Source of the DNA: Planctomycetota bacterium
GTDB lineage: Bacteria > Planctomycetota > B15-G4 > SIAN01
Direction: 5' to 3'
Length of the DNA stretch: 64,000 bases
Assembly: GCA_016795285.1 (NCBI GenBank)
Contig: JAEUIC010000014.1
Location: 43,715-107,714, forward strand
Positions 1 to 7,952 of the stretch are shown in pieces. The stretch's first letter is position 1; every line of letters begins with the position of its first letter. Both the position numbers and the translations under genes were made by a program. A model generated the notes under the pieces. The model made no database searches. It was not told where the DNA came from and saw only the letters and a list, made by a program, of their open reading frames with translations.

Positions 1-1
1 C

Positions 2-1489
2 GGCTGGTTCACGGCGATCACCGATTGCGGCGCGGGCGGCCTCTCCTCGGCGATCGGCGAGATGGGCGAGGAGCTCGGCGCCGACGTCGAGCTGTCGCGC
101 GTGCCGCTCAAGTACCAGGGGCTCACCGCCGGCGAGATCTGGATCAGCGAGGCGCAGGAGCGCATGGTCCTCGCCGTGAAGCCGGAGCACGCGGAGGAGC
201 TGCGCGCGCGCTGCAAGGTGCATGGCGTCGAGGCGACCGAGCTCGGCACCTTCACCGGCAGCGGACGGCTGCGCCTCACGTTCGCCGGCCAGCCGTGCGC
301 CGACCTGTCGATGGAGTTCCTCCACCACGGGCTGCCGAAGCGCACGCGCCGCGCGACCGTCGCGCCGCGCGCGGCGGCGGCCGCCACCGCTGGCGCCACC
401 GAGCCGCTGCCGCGCGACCTCGACTGCAACCGCCTCCTGCTGCAGCTGCTCGCCTCGCCCGACATCACCAGCAAGGAGGAGATCGTCCGGCAGTACGACC
501 ACGAGGTGCTCGCCGGCTCGGCGGTGAAGCCGATGGTGGGCGCGGGCGGCTTCGGGCCGTCGGATGGCTGCGTGATCGCGCCGCGGCTCGGCTCGAAGAA
601 GGGCTTCGCGGTCGGCTGCGGCATGTCGCCCACCACCGGCGCCGCCGATCCGCACGCGATGGCGCTCCTCTCCGTCGACGAGGCGATCCGGAACGTCATC
701 GCGGTCGGCGGCCGCTTCGATCGCCTCGCGCTGCTCGACAACTTCGCCTGGCCCTCGGTCGACGACGAGGCGACGCTCGGCTCGATCGCCCGCTGCGCCG
801 AGGGGTGCCGCGACGCGGCGCTCGCCTACCGGACGCCGTTCATCTCCGGCAAGGACTCGCTCCACAACCAGACGAAGACCAAGGACGGCGTGATCCGCAT
901 CCCGCCGACCTTGCTGGTCTCCGCGATCGCGCTGCTCGACGACGTGACCGGTGCGGTGACGATGGACGCGAAGCGCGCCGACCACCACCTGCTGCTCGTC
1001 GGCGAGACGCGCGCCGAGTTCGGCGGCTCGCGCGCGCACACGCTGCTCGGGCGCGCCGGCGGCGTGGTGCCGCGCCTCGACCTGCCGCGCGCGAAGGCGC
1101 TCCACGAGGCGGTCGCGCGCGCGCTCGCCTCGCGCAAGGTGAGGAGCTGCCACGACCTCTCGGAGGGCGGGCTCGCCGTCGCGGCGGCCGAGATGTGCCT
1201 CGCCGGCGGGCTCGGCGCCGCGCTCCACTTGGGCAACGTGCCGCGTCCGGCCGGCCTCGACGACGACGCGACGCTGCTCTTCAGCGAGAGCGCGCCGCGC
1301 TACCTGCTCGAAGTGGCGTGGGACGACCTCGACGCGGTGACGCAGCTGCTCTCCGGCGTGCCGCACGGCGTGATCGGCACGCTCACCGAGCGGCCGGTCT
1401 TCACCGTGAGCGGCCTCGCGCCGAAGCCGCTGCTGCAGATCGACGTGGCGAAGCTCACCGAAGCGTTCCGCACGGGGCTCGATTTCTGA
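2..1489 (+). CDS. purL: Phosphoribosylformylglycinamidine synthase PurL, C-terminal part (5' end outside window)
   Basis: The reading frame is open from the first bases of the window and gives 495 residues, so the N-terminal part is missing. PurL catalyses the ATP-dependent amidation of FGAR to FGAM in cytosolic purine synthesis, using ammonia from PurQ. Visible family motifs are TDCGAGGLSSAIGEMGEE at the cut edge, the glycine-rich VKPMVGAGGFGPSDG and ISGKDSLHNQ. The gene ends in TGATG, so its stop overlaps the purQ start by one base and the two subunits are translationally coupled. Identification is firm; the total length cannot be seen. Confidence 0.95.
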   Translation, partial: GWFTAITDCGAGGLSSAIGEMGEELGADVELSRVPLKYQGLTAGEIWISEAQERMVLAVKPEHAEELRARCKVHGVEATELGTFTGSGRLRLTFAGQPCADLSMEFLHHGLPKRTRRATVAPRAAAAATAGATEPLPRDLDCNRLLLQLLASPDITSKEEIVRQYDHEVLAGSAVKPMVGAGGFGPSDGCVIAPRLGSKKGFAVGCGMSPTTGAADPHAMALLSVDEAIRNVIAVGGRFDRLALLDNFAWPSVDDEATLGSIARCAEGCRDAALAYRTPFISGKDSLHNQTKTKDGVIRIPPTLLVSAIALLDDVTGAVTMDAKRADHHLLLVGETRAEFGGSRAHTLLGRAGGVVPRLDLPRAKALHEAVARALASRKVRSCHDLSEGGLAVAAAEMCLAGGLGAALHLGNVPRPAGLDDDATLLFSESAPRYLLEVAWDDLDAVTQLLSGVPHGVIGTLTERPVFTVSGLAPKPLLQIDVAKLTEAFRTGLDF

Positions 1490-2271
1490 TGGCTGCTCGA
1501 CCGCGCGCACTCGTCGTCCGTTCCGCCGGCACCAACTGCGACGCCGAGACCGCCTTCGCGCTCGAGAGCTGCGGCGCGCAGGCGACCATCCTGCCGGCCG
1601 AGCCGTTCCTCGAGCGGCCGGAGCTGCTCGCCGACTACCAGCTGCTGGCGATCCCGGGCGGATTCTCCTACGGCGACGACATCCTCGCCGGCAAGGTCTT
1701 CGGCCTCGAGCTCGCGGCGCGCGCCGGCGAGCAGATCGTGAAGCTGGTGCAGCGCGGCGGCGCGGCGATCGGCATCTGCAACGGCTTCCAGATCCTCGTG
1801 CAGATGGGGCTCCTGCCCGGCCTCGAGCAGCCGTTCGGCAAGCCCGAGGTGACGCTCACCGACAACGACGTCCACAAGTACCAGGATCGCTGGGTGCGCA
1901 TGCGCGTCACCAGCGACCGCTGCGTCTGGCTCGCGAAGGGCGAGACGCTCTTCGCGCCGGCCGCGCACGGCGAAGGCAAGCTGATCCCGCGCGACGAGGC
2001 GGTGCGCCGCACGCTGCACGAGCAGGGGCGCGTCGTGCTGCGCTACATCGGCCCGAACGGCGAGGACGATCCGCCCTTCCCCCACTGCCCGAACGGCGCG
2101 GTCGACTCGATCGCCGGCCTCACCGACCGCACCGGCCGCATCCTCGGCCTGATGCCCCACCCGGAACGCCACTTCCTCCCGTGGCACCACCCGACCTGGA
2201 CGCGCGACGGCCTCGCCGAGGTGCCCGACGGCCGCAAGCTCTTCGAACGCGGCGTGAACGCCGTCCGCTAG
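1489..2271 (+). CDS. purQ: Phosphoribosylformylglycinamidine synthase glutaminase subunit PurQ
   Basis: This 260-residue class I glutamine amidotransferase hydrolyses glutamine and feeds ammonia to PurL. The nucleophile is Cys97 in GICNGFQ, and the His-Glu pair is in PHPERH (His224, Glu226). The N-terminus has the PurQ signature VVRSAGTNCDAET, and IPGGFSYGDD follows. ATG at 1489 overlaps the purL stop. The TAG stop at 2269-2271 runs straight into two copies of a 35-nt repeat. Confidence 0.96.
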   Translation: MAARPRALVVRSAGTNCDAETAFALESCGAQATILPAEPFLERPELLADYQLLAIPGGFSYGDDILAGKVFGLELAARAGEQIVKLVQRGGAAIGICNGFQILVQMGLLPGLEQPFGKPEVTLTDNDVHKYQDRWVRMRVTSDRCVWLAKGETLFAPAAHGEGKLIPRDEAVRRTLHEQGRVVLRYIGPNGEDDPPFPHCPNGAVDSIAGLTDRTGRILGLMPHPERHFLPWHHPTWTRDGLAEVPDGRKLFERGVNAVR

Positions 2272-2340
2272 GTGGAGGGGAGAAAACGGCGGTCAATTCC
2301 GCACCGGTGGCGGGGGGAAAACGGCGGTCAATTCCGCACC
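2271..2340 (+). repeat. 35-nt tail repeat, units A and B, tandem after purQ
   Basis: Two head-to-tail copies (2271-2305 and 2306-2340) with an exact 35-nt period and no spacer. The shared core is GGGGRGAAAACGGCGGTC, flanked by GGTGG at the left and CCGCACC at the right. Unit A begins on the last base of the purQ stop codon. With the inverted unit at 2398-2432 the transcript could form a near-perfect 35-bp stem (about four mismatches), so a role as 3'-end structure or terminator between two convergent genes is plausible. Confidence 0.9.
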
Positions 2341-2397
2341 TTTCGCGAGATGCCCGCGGCGGCGGGATGCAGTGGCGGAGCGGCGTGACGGCGGCGC

Positions 2398-2432
2398 AGT
2401 GCGGATCTGACCGCCGTTTTCTCCCCGCCACC
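2398..2432 (-). repeat. 35-nt tail repeat, unit C, after the 2433-4760 gene
   Basis: One copy of the same 35-nt unit in the opposite orientation. Read on the minus strand it starts on the base next to the TGA stop of the 2433-4760 gene. Relative to that gene it therefore sits in the same sense as units A and B sit relative to purQ. The 57 bases between units B and C (2341-2397) contain no complete copy. Confidence 0.9.
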
Positions 2433-4760
2433 TCAGCGTGCCACGAGCTCGATCACCCACGGCGCCTCGACGTCGACGTCGAGCGGCGCGCATTCGAGGA
2501 GGTGGCTGCCGACCCGCACGCGATAGCGCCCGGCTTCCAGCAAGACGCGGCCACGGCGCGACGTGCCATCGCTCCCGGGCTCCGCGGTCGGCGACACGAC
2601 GCGCAGCCGTTGCTCCGCCGTGACCGCGTCGACCTCGAGCGGCTCGAAGGCGACCAGGACGCGCGAGCGACGCTCCGGAGCGACCCGCGTCAGCTCGATC
2701 CGCACCTCGCACGCGACGGGCGCCGGCCCCTCCGCGTCCGCGCGCCCCGCGCCGCCGTTGCGCGTCAAGGACGCCATCTCGTAACGAGCACGCTCGGGCC
2801 GTCCACGACGCGGCGACGACGGTGGTGGCGGCGGCCAGTCGAACGTGACCTCGTGCCGTTGCTCGCCCGGATGGAACGGGCCGTGCTCGGAGCCGGCGAC
2901 CGTGAGCCAGTAGGGCGCGTCCCACGGCACCGGCAGCTCCCAGTCGAAGCGGTCGGTGCCCGCGAACGCGACGGCCTCGGCCGCCCCGAGCCCGCAGCAA
3001 TCGGGGCAGAGCGGGTCACGCTCGATCGCTGCCTCGCGCGCCGCCGCCGAGACTCGGCATGCCCGCAGCTCGACCTGCACCGATTCGAGCGACTGCGCCG
3101 CCGGCGGGACGAGCAGCCGCAGCCGCAGCGCGGGCCGCAGCGCCAGCTCGACGACGATCCGCTCGCGTCGCGCGGGCGGCTGCGCGAAGCGTCGCTCGAA
3201 CGGCAGGCAACCGCGGCTCTCGACGGAGAGCCCGATCACCTCGCGCCGATCGACCGGTGCGCTCACCGCGAACTCGCCTGCCGCGCTGGTCGCGAGCGTG
3301 CGCGCCGCCTGCCGGCGACCGTCGCGCATCAGCAGTTGCACCTCGGGAGGAGCGATCAGCCGGCCGGAGCGCCAGCCCGCCCGATCGCTGCTCCCCGCCG
3401 CCGCCGCGACCTCGAGCCAGAGCTCGGCGACCGTCGGCAGCACGAGCCGCAGCTCGCTGGCCGGCGCCGCCGGAGCGAGCGCTTCGAGTTGCAGCTCGGC
3501 GACCTGCCCATCGATCGTCGCGAGCGTCACGTGCAGCGCGGAGCCGCTCGAGTGCCCGTCGTCGATCGCGAATCGGCCCGCGCCGTCGGTGAGCGCCTCG
3601 CCGGCGAGCAGCACGAACTCGGGCTCGCGCGGCAACGCCGCCAGCAATTCGGGCGGGTCGTGCAGCAACGAGGCGCTCTCCACCAACGCGGCGGGGAAGC
3701 GGGCGACGCCGCGCGCACCGAACGGGCGCGCTTGGTCGAGGTGACGGCGGCCGCGATGCGTCGAGACCAGCACCCACGGTTGCGGCTCGCCCGCTTCGTC
3801 GACCACGACGCCCGCCAACGACACGGGACGCGGCAGCACGAGGTCGGGCAGCTCGATCGACGCGGCCCCGCCGACGGCGACCCGTTCGAGCGCTTCTCGA
3901 GGCACCTTCATCGACGCGGGCGGGCGCCCCTCGAAGCGAGCGTGGACCGACAGCGCTTGGAGCCGCTCGGGTCGCATCGCGCCGTCGACGATCCAGATCG
4001 CCTCCGGCTGCGGCGCCATCGCTGCGAGCACGAAGCGTCCCTCGCCATCGCTGGTCGCAGCGATCGGCTCCGCGCCGGCGAAGCGCGCCTCGACTTCGGC
4101 GGAGGCCGGCTGCAGCGGCGCCGATGCGTGCAGCAGGGTCGGGCCCGCGCGCGAGTCGGTCGCGATCGAGGCGCCGGCGATCGGCACGCCGCGGTCGTCG
4201 ACGACCCGGCCAGTCGCGTGGACCCCACGCGACACCGCGACGGTGACGCTCGCCGACTCGCCCGCGCCGAGCCAGAGCGCATGCGTCGTCGCGGCGTTCG
4301 GTGGTCGTCGCGCCGTCGCGACGATCAGCACGTCCTCGGGCAGCTCAGCGAAGCGCGCTTCGCCTCCGGCATCGCTGACGCCGCGCGCGAAGAGGTGGAG
4401 GTGCGGCCGCTCGCTGTAGAGGACGAACGGCAGGTCCGAGAGCAGCGCGCCATCGACCGCGTCGACGAAGCGGAGCGCAACTCGGCCGCTGCCGACCTTC
4501 GGAGCAGGAGCAGCCGGCTCGGCGGAACTCGCTGCAGCGTCGCGGCTCGATGGCGGCGCCGCCTCGCGCGAGCCGATCGGCGAGTCAGAGCTCGGGGCCG
4601 CTTCGGCGGGCGGCGCGGAGGAGTCGGCCAGCGCACGCGGCGAGGACGGCGCCCCCGTCACCGGCGGCGTGAGTCTCGGCGGCGGCGGCGACACGAGCCA
4701 CCATGCCGCGACGGCGAGCAATGCGCCCGACATCAGCGCCACCACGCGGAGTGTCCTCAT
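2433..4760 (-). CDS. Membrane-anchored protein with carboxypeptidase regulatory-like domains
   Basis: This 775-residue protein has an N-terminal signal anchor (residues about 1-23), then a Pro/Ser/Ala-rich linker of about 65 residues, then a series of beta-sandwich repeats. At least two match the carboxypeptidase regulatory-like pattern, GRVVDDRGVPIAGASI and LAGVVVDEAGEPQPWVLV. Such modules are structural or adhesive in extracytoplasmic proteins; no catalytic residues are visible and the substrate is unknown. ATG at 4760 is preceded by GGGAGG at about 5 nt. It lies downstream of the 4884-7787 gene on the same strand, with two 35-nt repeats between them. Confidence 0.75.
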   Translation of the reverse strand: MRTLRVVALMSGALLAVAAWWLVSPPPPRLTPPVTGAPSSPRALADSSAPPAEAAPSSDSPIGSREAAPPSSRDAAASSAEPAAPAPKVGSGRVALRFVDAVDGALLSDLPFVLYSERPHLHLFARGVSDAGGEARFAELPEDVLIVATARRPPNAATTHALWLGAGESASVTVAVSRGVHATGRVVDDRGVPIAGASIATDSRAGPTLLHASAPLQPASAEVEARFAGAEPIAATSDGEGRFVLAAMAPQPEAIWIVDGAMRPERLQALSVHARFEGRPPASMKVPREALERVAVGGAASIELPDLVLPRPVSLAGVVVDEAGEPQPWVLVSTHRGRRHLDQARPFGARGVARFPAALVESASLLHDPPELLAALPREPEFVLLAGEALTDGAGRFAIDDGHSSGSALHVTLATIDGQVAELQLEALAPAAPASELRLVLPTVAELWLEVAAAAGSSDRAGWRSGRLIAPPEVQLLMRDGRRQAARTLATSAAGEFAVSAPVDRREVIGLSVESRGCLPFERRFAQPPARRERIVVELALRPALRLRLLVPPAAQSLESVQVELRACRVSAAAREAAIERDPLCPDCCGLGAAEAVAFAGTDRFDWELPVPWDAPYWLTVAGSEHGPFHPGEQRHEVTFDWPPPPPSSPRRGRPERARYEMASLTRNGGAGRADAEGPAPVACEVRIELTRVAPERRSRVLVAFEPLEVDAVTAEQRLRVVSPTAEPGSDGTSRRGRVLLEAGRYRVRVGSHLLECAPLDVDVEAPWVIELVAR

Positions 4761-4805
4761 GGAGCCTCCCTCGAGTCGCTCGCACTCGACACCAACGACC
4801 CAACA

Positions 4806-4886
4806 GGTGCGGTTTCGACCGCCGTTTTCCCCCCGCCACCTGTGCGGTTCTGACCGCCGTTTTCTCCCCGCCACCGGTGCGGATCA
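4806..4886 (-). repeat. 35-nt tail repeats, units D and E plus an 11-nt partial unit
   Basis: Two abutting full copies (4806-4840 and 4841-4875) and an 11-nt partial copy at 4876-4886. On the minus strand the partial copy contains the TGA stop of the 4884-7787 gene (TGATCCGCACC), and the full copies follow directly in the sense direction. All three genes that carry this element therefore have it at the stop codon in the same orientation. The downstream gene starts 45 nt beyond the last copy. Confidence 0.9.
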
Positions 4887-7787
4887 GCGGCCCTCGCGCA
4901 GGCGGCGCAGCCCTTCGCGCGCCGGCGCCATCCGGCTGTCGAGCCGGAGCGCCCGCTCGTAGCGCGCCACGGCATCGCTCTTCTTGCCCTGCAGTTCGAG
5001 GAGGCGCCCGCGCTGGAACTCGCTCGCCGGGCTGCTGCCCGCTTTCGCCTCGAGCCGCTCGAGCGCCGCCTCGGCCGCCGCGAAGTCGCGTCGCCGGCCG
5101 TGCTCCTCGGCCACCTGGATCAGCAACGCCGGCGCCCGCTGCTCGAGCTCGGCGAGGCGGCGCGCCGCTTCGGCCGCGTCGCCGCGCTTGGTCGCCGAGA
5201 GCCAGCGCCAGAAGGGCAGCCGCTCGAGCGTCGGCTCGCGCGCGTGCGCCTCGGCCAACAGCGGCTCGGCCAGCGACGCCTGGTCGTAGGTGAGCAGCCC
5301 CGCCGCCACCTCGCGCAGCAGCACCGCCACCTCGTTCGCGGGCAACGCCGCCTGCAGCGCCTCCTGCTGGTAGAGCGGCGTGCGGCGCTCCGCGTAGAGG
5401 CGCGCGAGGATCGCGTCGACCGAGTTGGCCTGCATGTGGCGCGCGGCGGAGAACTCGAGGAACGGCACGTCGTCGCGGATCAGGCGCGGCCCCGCATCGG
5501 CGAAGGCGCGCGCATCGTTCCCGGCGAGCAGCGCCATCGGCGCCAACTGCGCGGCCAGCGACGCGCTGCTGCCGGCGAGCGACGGCGCGAGCCACGGCCG
5601 CGCGGCGGCCCGTTGCGCCAGCTCCGCCGGATCGAGCGCGAGCGGCTCCATCGCGCCGAGCATCAGCGTGTCGCCGCTGGTCGTCTTCCAGATCGCCACG
5701 TGCGGGAAGACGCTGCCGAGCGTCGCGAAGATCGCCTGGTAGTCCTCGGGGCTGCTCCAGTAGAGCTGCACCCATTGGCAGAGGACGCCGCCCGGCGCGA
5801 GGCGCTCGCGGCAGAGCTCGTAGAACTCGACGGTGAAGAGGCCCGCCATGCCGGCGAGCCACGGGTTGCTCGGCTCGGTGGTGATCACGTCGTAGCGGAC
5901 CGGCGCGCGGCGCAGGAGCGCGCGGCCGTCGTCGGCGATCAGCGCGATGTTCGGATCGGCGTGGGCCGCGCGATTCACGTCGGCGAAGTGGTGCGAGACG
6001 GCCAGCACCTCCTCCTCGATCTCCGCGCAGGTGACGCGGCCGCCGTAGCGGCTCGCCGCCGCCGCCGTGACCCCGGCGCCGTAGCCCAGCACGAAGGTCT
6101 CCTTCGACTCGCGCGCCAGCAGTTGCGGCAACCACGCCAGCAGGAGCTGCGTCCCCATGTCGCCGCGCGACGTCGCATCGACCTTGCCGTTCACGGCGAG
6201 CGACCGCTCGGCCCCTTGCGCGAAGACGGCGACGCTGCACGAGGCGCCGTCGCGCACCTCGAGGAGCTGGCGTTCCGGCGCCAGCGCGCGCGGGCCGTAG
6301 AGGCCGACGCCGCCGTAGATCGCGCGTGGATCCCAGCGGCCGCGCTGCTGCACCGCGAAGCCGCCGGCCGCCACCGCGACCAGCACGCCGGCCGCCAGCG
6401 CGATGCGCCGCGCTCCGCCGCCCGTCCCGCGGCCCGCGCCGCCCCGCGCCAGCGCGATCAACAGCGCCGCGACGACGCCGACCGCGAGCGACGCGAAGAA
6501 GAGCGTCCGCTCGAGGCCGAGCGCCGGCAGCAGCCAGAAATGGGTCGCGAGCGACGCCGCCACCCCACCCGCCGTGCTGAGCAGGTAGGAGGCGCCGATG
6601 CCGCGGCCGAGCTCTCCGGTCGCCGCGACGCGCAGCTCCGAGAGCGCCGGGAAGGCGATGCCGAGCAGCAGCGACGGCACCCCCACCAGCACGCCGCCGA
6701 GCAGCAGCGCGAGCCGCGCGCGCGCCCCCGGCATCGCCGCCTCCGCGCGCGCTGTCGCGTCGTAGAGCGCGCCGCCGACGCCCGCCACCAGATCGTCGAT
6801 GAAAGGGTGCAGCGCGAGCAGCAGGAGCGCTAGCAGCAGTTGCGAACCGATCAGCAGCCGCAACGACGAAGCGCCACGCCGCGCCAGCGCCGCCGCCACC
6901 AGCGCCCCGAGCCCGAGCCCCGCCAAGTAGAGCGCCAGCACGATCGAGAAGGCGTAGGTGGTGCCGCCGACGCCGAGCGCCATCAAGCGCGTCCACCCGA
7001 ACTCGAGCACGATCGAGAGCGCCGAGGTCGCCACCAACGCCCCGGCCCAGCAGGGCCACGCCAGCCACGGCGCGCGATCGATCGGCGCCTCGCGCCACGG
7101 CGGTCGCGCGGCAGCGCTGCCGCTCGCGGGACCCGCCGCCGCGCCGCCCATCGCGCCGCCCGCCGCCGCGCGCGCCTGCGCGCGATCGCGCCGCCACGCG
7201 AGCAGCGCCAGCGCGACGTTGAACGCCGCGGCGACGAGGCGGCTCTTCCACAGCCCGACCTGCTCGACCAGCACGAAGCCGGCCAGCAGGCAACCAGCGA
7301 CGCCGCCGAGCGTGTTCCAACCGTAGAGCCGCCCGATCAGCGCGCCGCTCTTCTCGCCGCCCCCCGCGAACGCGGTGCAGAGCAGCGGCAGCGTCGCCCC
7401 CATGCAGGCGGTGGCCGGCAGCAGCAGCAGGAAGGTGACGAGGAAGCGGACCGGCGTGGCCAGTTCCCGCTCGATCAGCCACGGCCACCACGCGTCGAGC
7501 AGCGCGCGATCGAGGCCGGCGATCAGCCACGGCGCGAGCGGCGCGAACAGCGCGATCGCGAGCTCGAGCTGCGCGTAGCGCCACAAGAGCCGCGGTCCCG
7601 GCTGCACGCGCCGTCCGGCGACGAAGGCGCCGAGCGCGAGTCCGGCGAGGAAGGCGGCGACCACCGCCGAGAGTGCCTGCGCCGAGCCGCCGAAGAGGTA
7701 GCCGAGGTCGCGGACCCAGAGCACCTCGTAGACGAGGGCGGCCATGCCCGAGACGAACATGTAGCGGGCGGCGACGGCCGTCGGCAT
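4884..7787 (-). CDS. Fused membrane / spermidine-synthase-like protein with C-terminal TPR repeats
   Basis: This 967-residue protein starts with many hydrophobic segments (residues about 8-490: YMFVSGMAALVYEVLWVRDL and following). A spermidine-synthase-like Rossmann domain comes next, with LGYGAGVT, an acidic ribose-binding residue in CAEIEEE, and DDGRALL. The position of the synthase catalytic aspartate reads TTEPSNPW, as in the fused MFS/spermidine-synthase family, so true aminopropyl transfer is unproven. The last 150 residues are TPR-like. ATG at 7787 opens a 165-bp divergent spacer to the Lon-like gene. The stop lies inside a partial 35-nt repeat. Confidence 0.8.
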   Translation of the reverse strand: MPTAVAARYMFVSGMAALVYEVLWVRDLGYLFGGSAQALSAVVAAFLAGLALGAFVAGRRVQPGPRLLWRYAQLELAIALFAPLAPWLIAGLDRALLDAWWPWLIERELATPVRFLVTFLLLLPATACMGATLPLLCTAFAGGGEKSGALIGRLYGWNTLGGVAGCLLAGFVLVEQVGLWKSRLVAAAFNVALALLAWRRDRAQARAAAGGAMGGAAAGPASGSAAARPPWREAPIDRAPWLAWPCWAGALVATSALSIVLEFGWTRLMALGVGGTTYAFSIVLALYLAGLGLGALVAAALARRGASSLRLLIGSQLLLALLLLALHPFIDDLVAGVGGALYDATARAEAAMPGARARLALLLGGVLVGVPSLLLGIAFPALSELRVAATGELGRGIGASYLLSTAGGVAASLATHFWLLPALGLERTLFFASLAVGVVAALLIALARGGAGRGTGGGARRIALAAGVLVAVAAGGFAVQQRGRWDPRAIYGGVGLYGPRALAPERQLLEVRDGASCSVAVFAQGAERSLAVNGKVDATSRGDMGTQLLLAWLPQLLARESKETFVLGYGAGVTAAAASRYGGRVTCAEIEEEVLAVSHHFADVNRAAHADPNIALIADDGRALLRRAPVRYDVITTEPSNPWLAGMAGLFTVEFYELCRERLAPGGVLCQWVQLYWSSPEDYQAIFATLGSVFPHVAIWKTTSGDTLMLGAMEPLALDPAELAQRAAARPWLAPSLAGSSASLAAQLAPMALLAGNDARAFADAGPRLIRDDVPFLEFSAARHMQANSVDAILARLYAERRTPLYQQEALQAALPANEVAVLLREVAAGLLTYDQASLAEPLLAEAHAREPTLERLPFWRWLSATKRGDAAEAARRLAELEQRAPALLIQVAEEHGRRRDFAAAEAALERLEAKAGSSPASEFQRGRLLELQGKKSDAVARYERALRLDSRMAPAREGLRRLREGR

Positions 7788-7952
7788 CGCGCTCCTCTGC
7801 TCCACCGACTTAGGCCACCGATGCCGGTTCCATCCAGGCCGGCTCCAGCGATCCCGGGTTCGCGCGGCAGAGGCTAGCATCCGCCGCTTTTCCGCGCCGC
7901 CGCTCTTCCGTGCGCTTACCTGCCGCGGCTCCCTCGCGTCACGAAGGTCTCC

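Noticed and set aside
2181..4853. Long plus-strand open frame (890 codons) across the regulatory-like protein
   Set aside because: It is an antisense shadow of the minus-strand gene, Arg/Ala-rich, without domains, and it reads through the repeats.
2271..4886. 35-nt direct repeats as a CRISPR array
   Set aside because: Copies abut without spacers, occur in both orientations at gene ends, and no cas gene is in the window.
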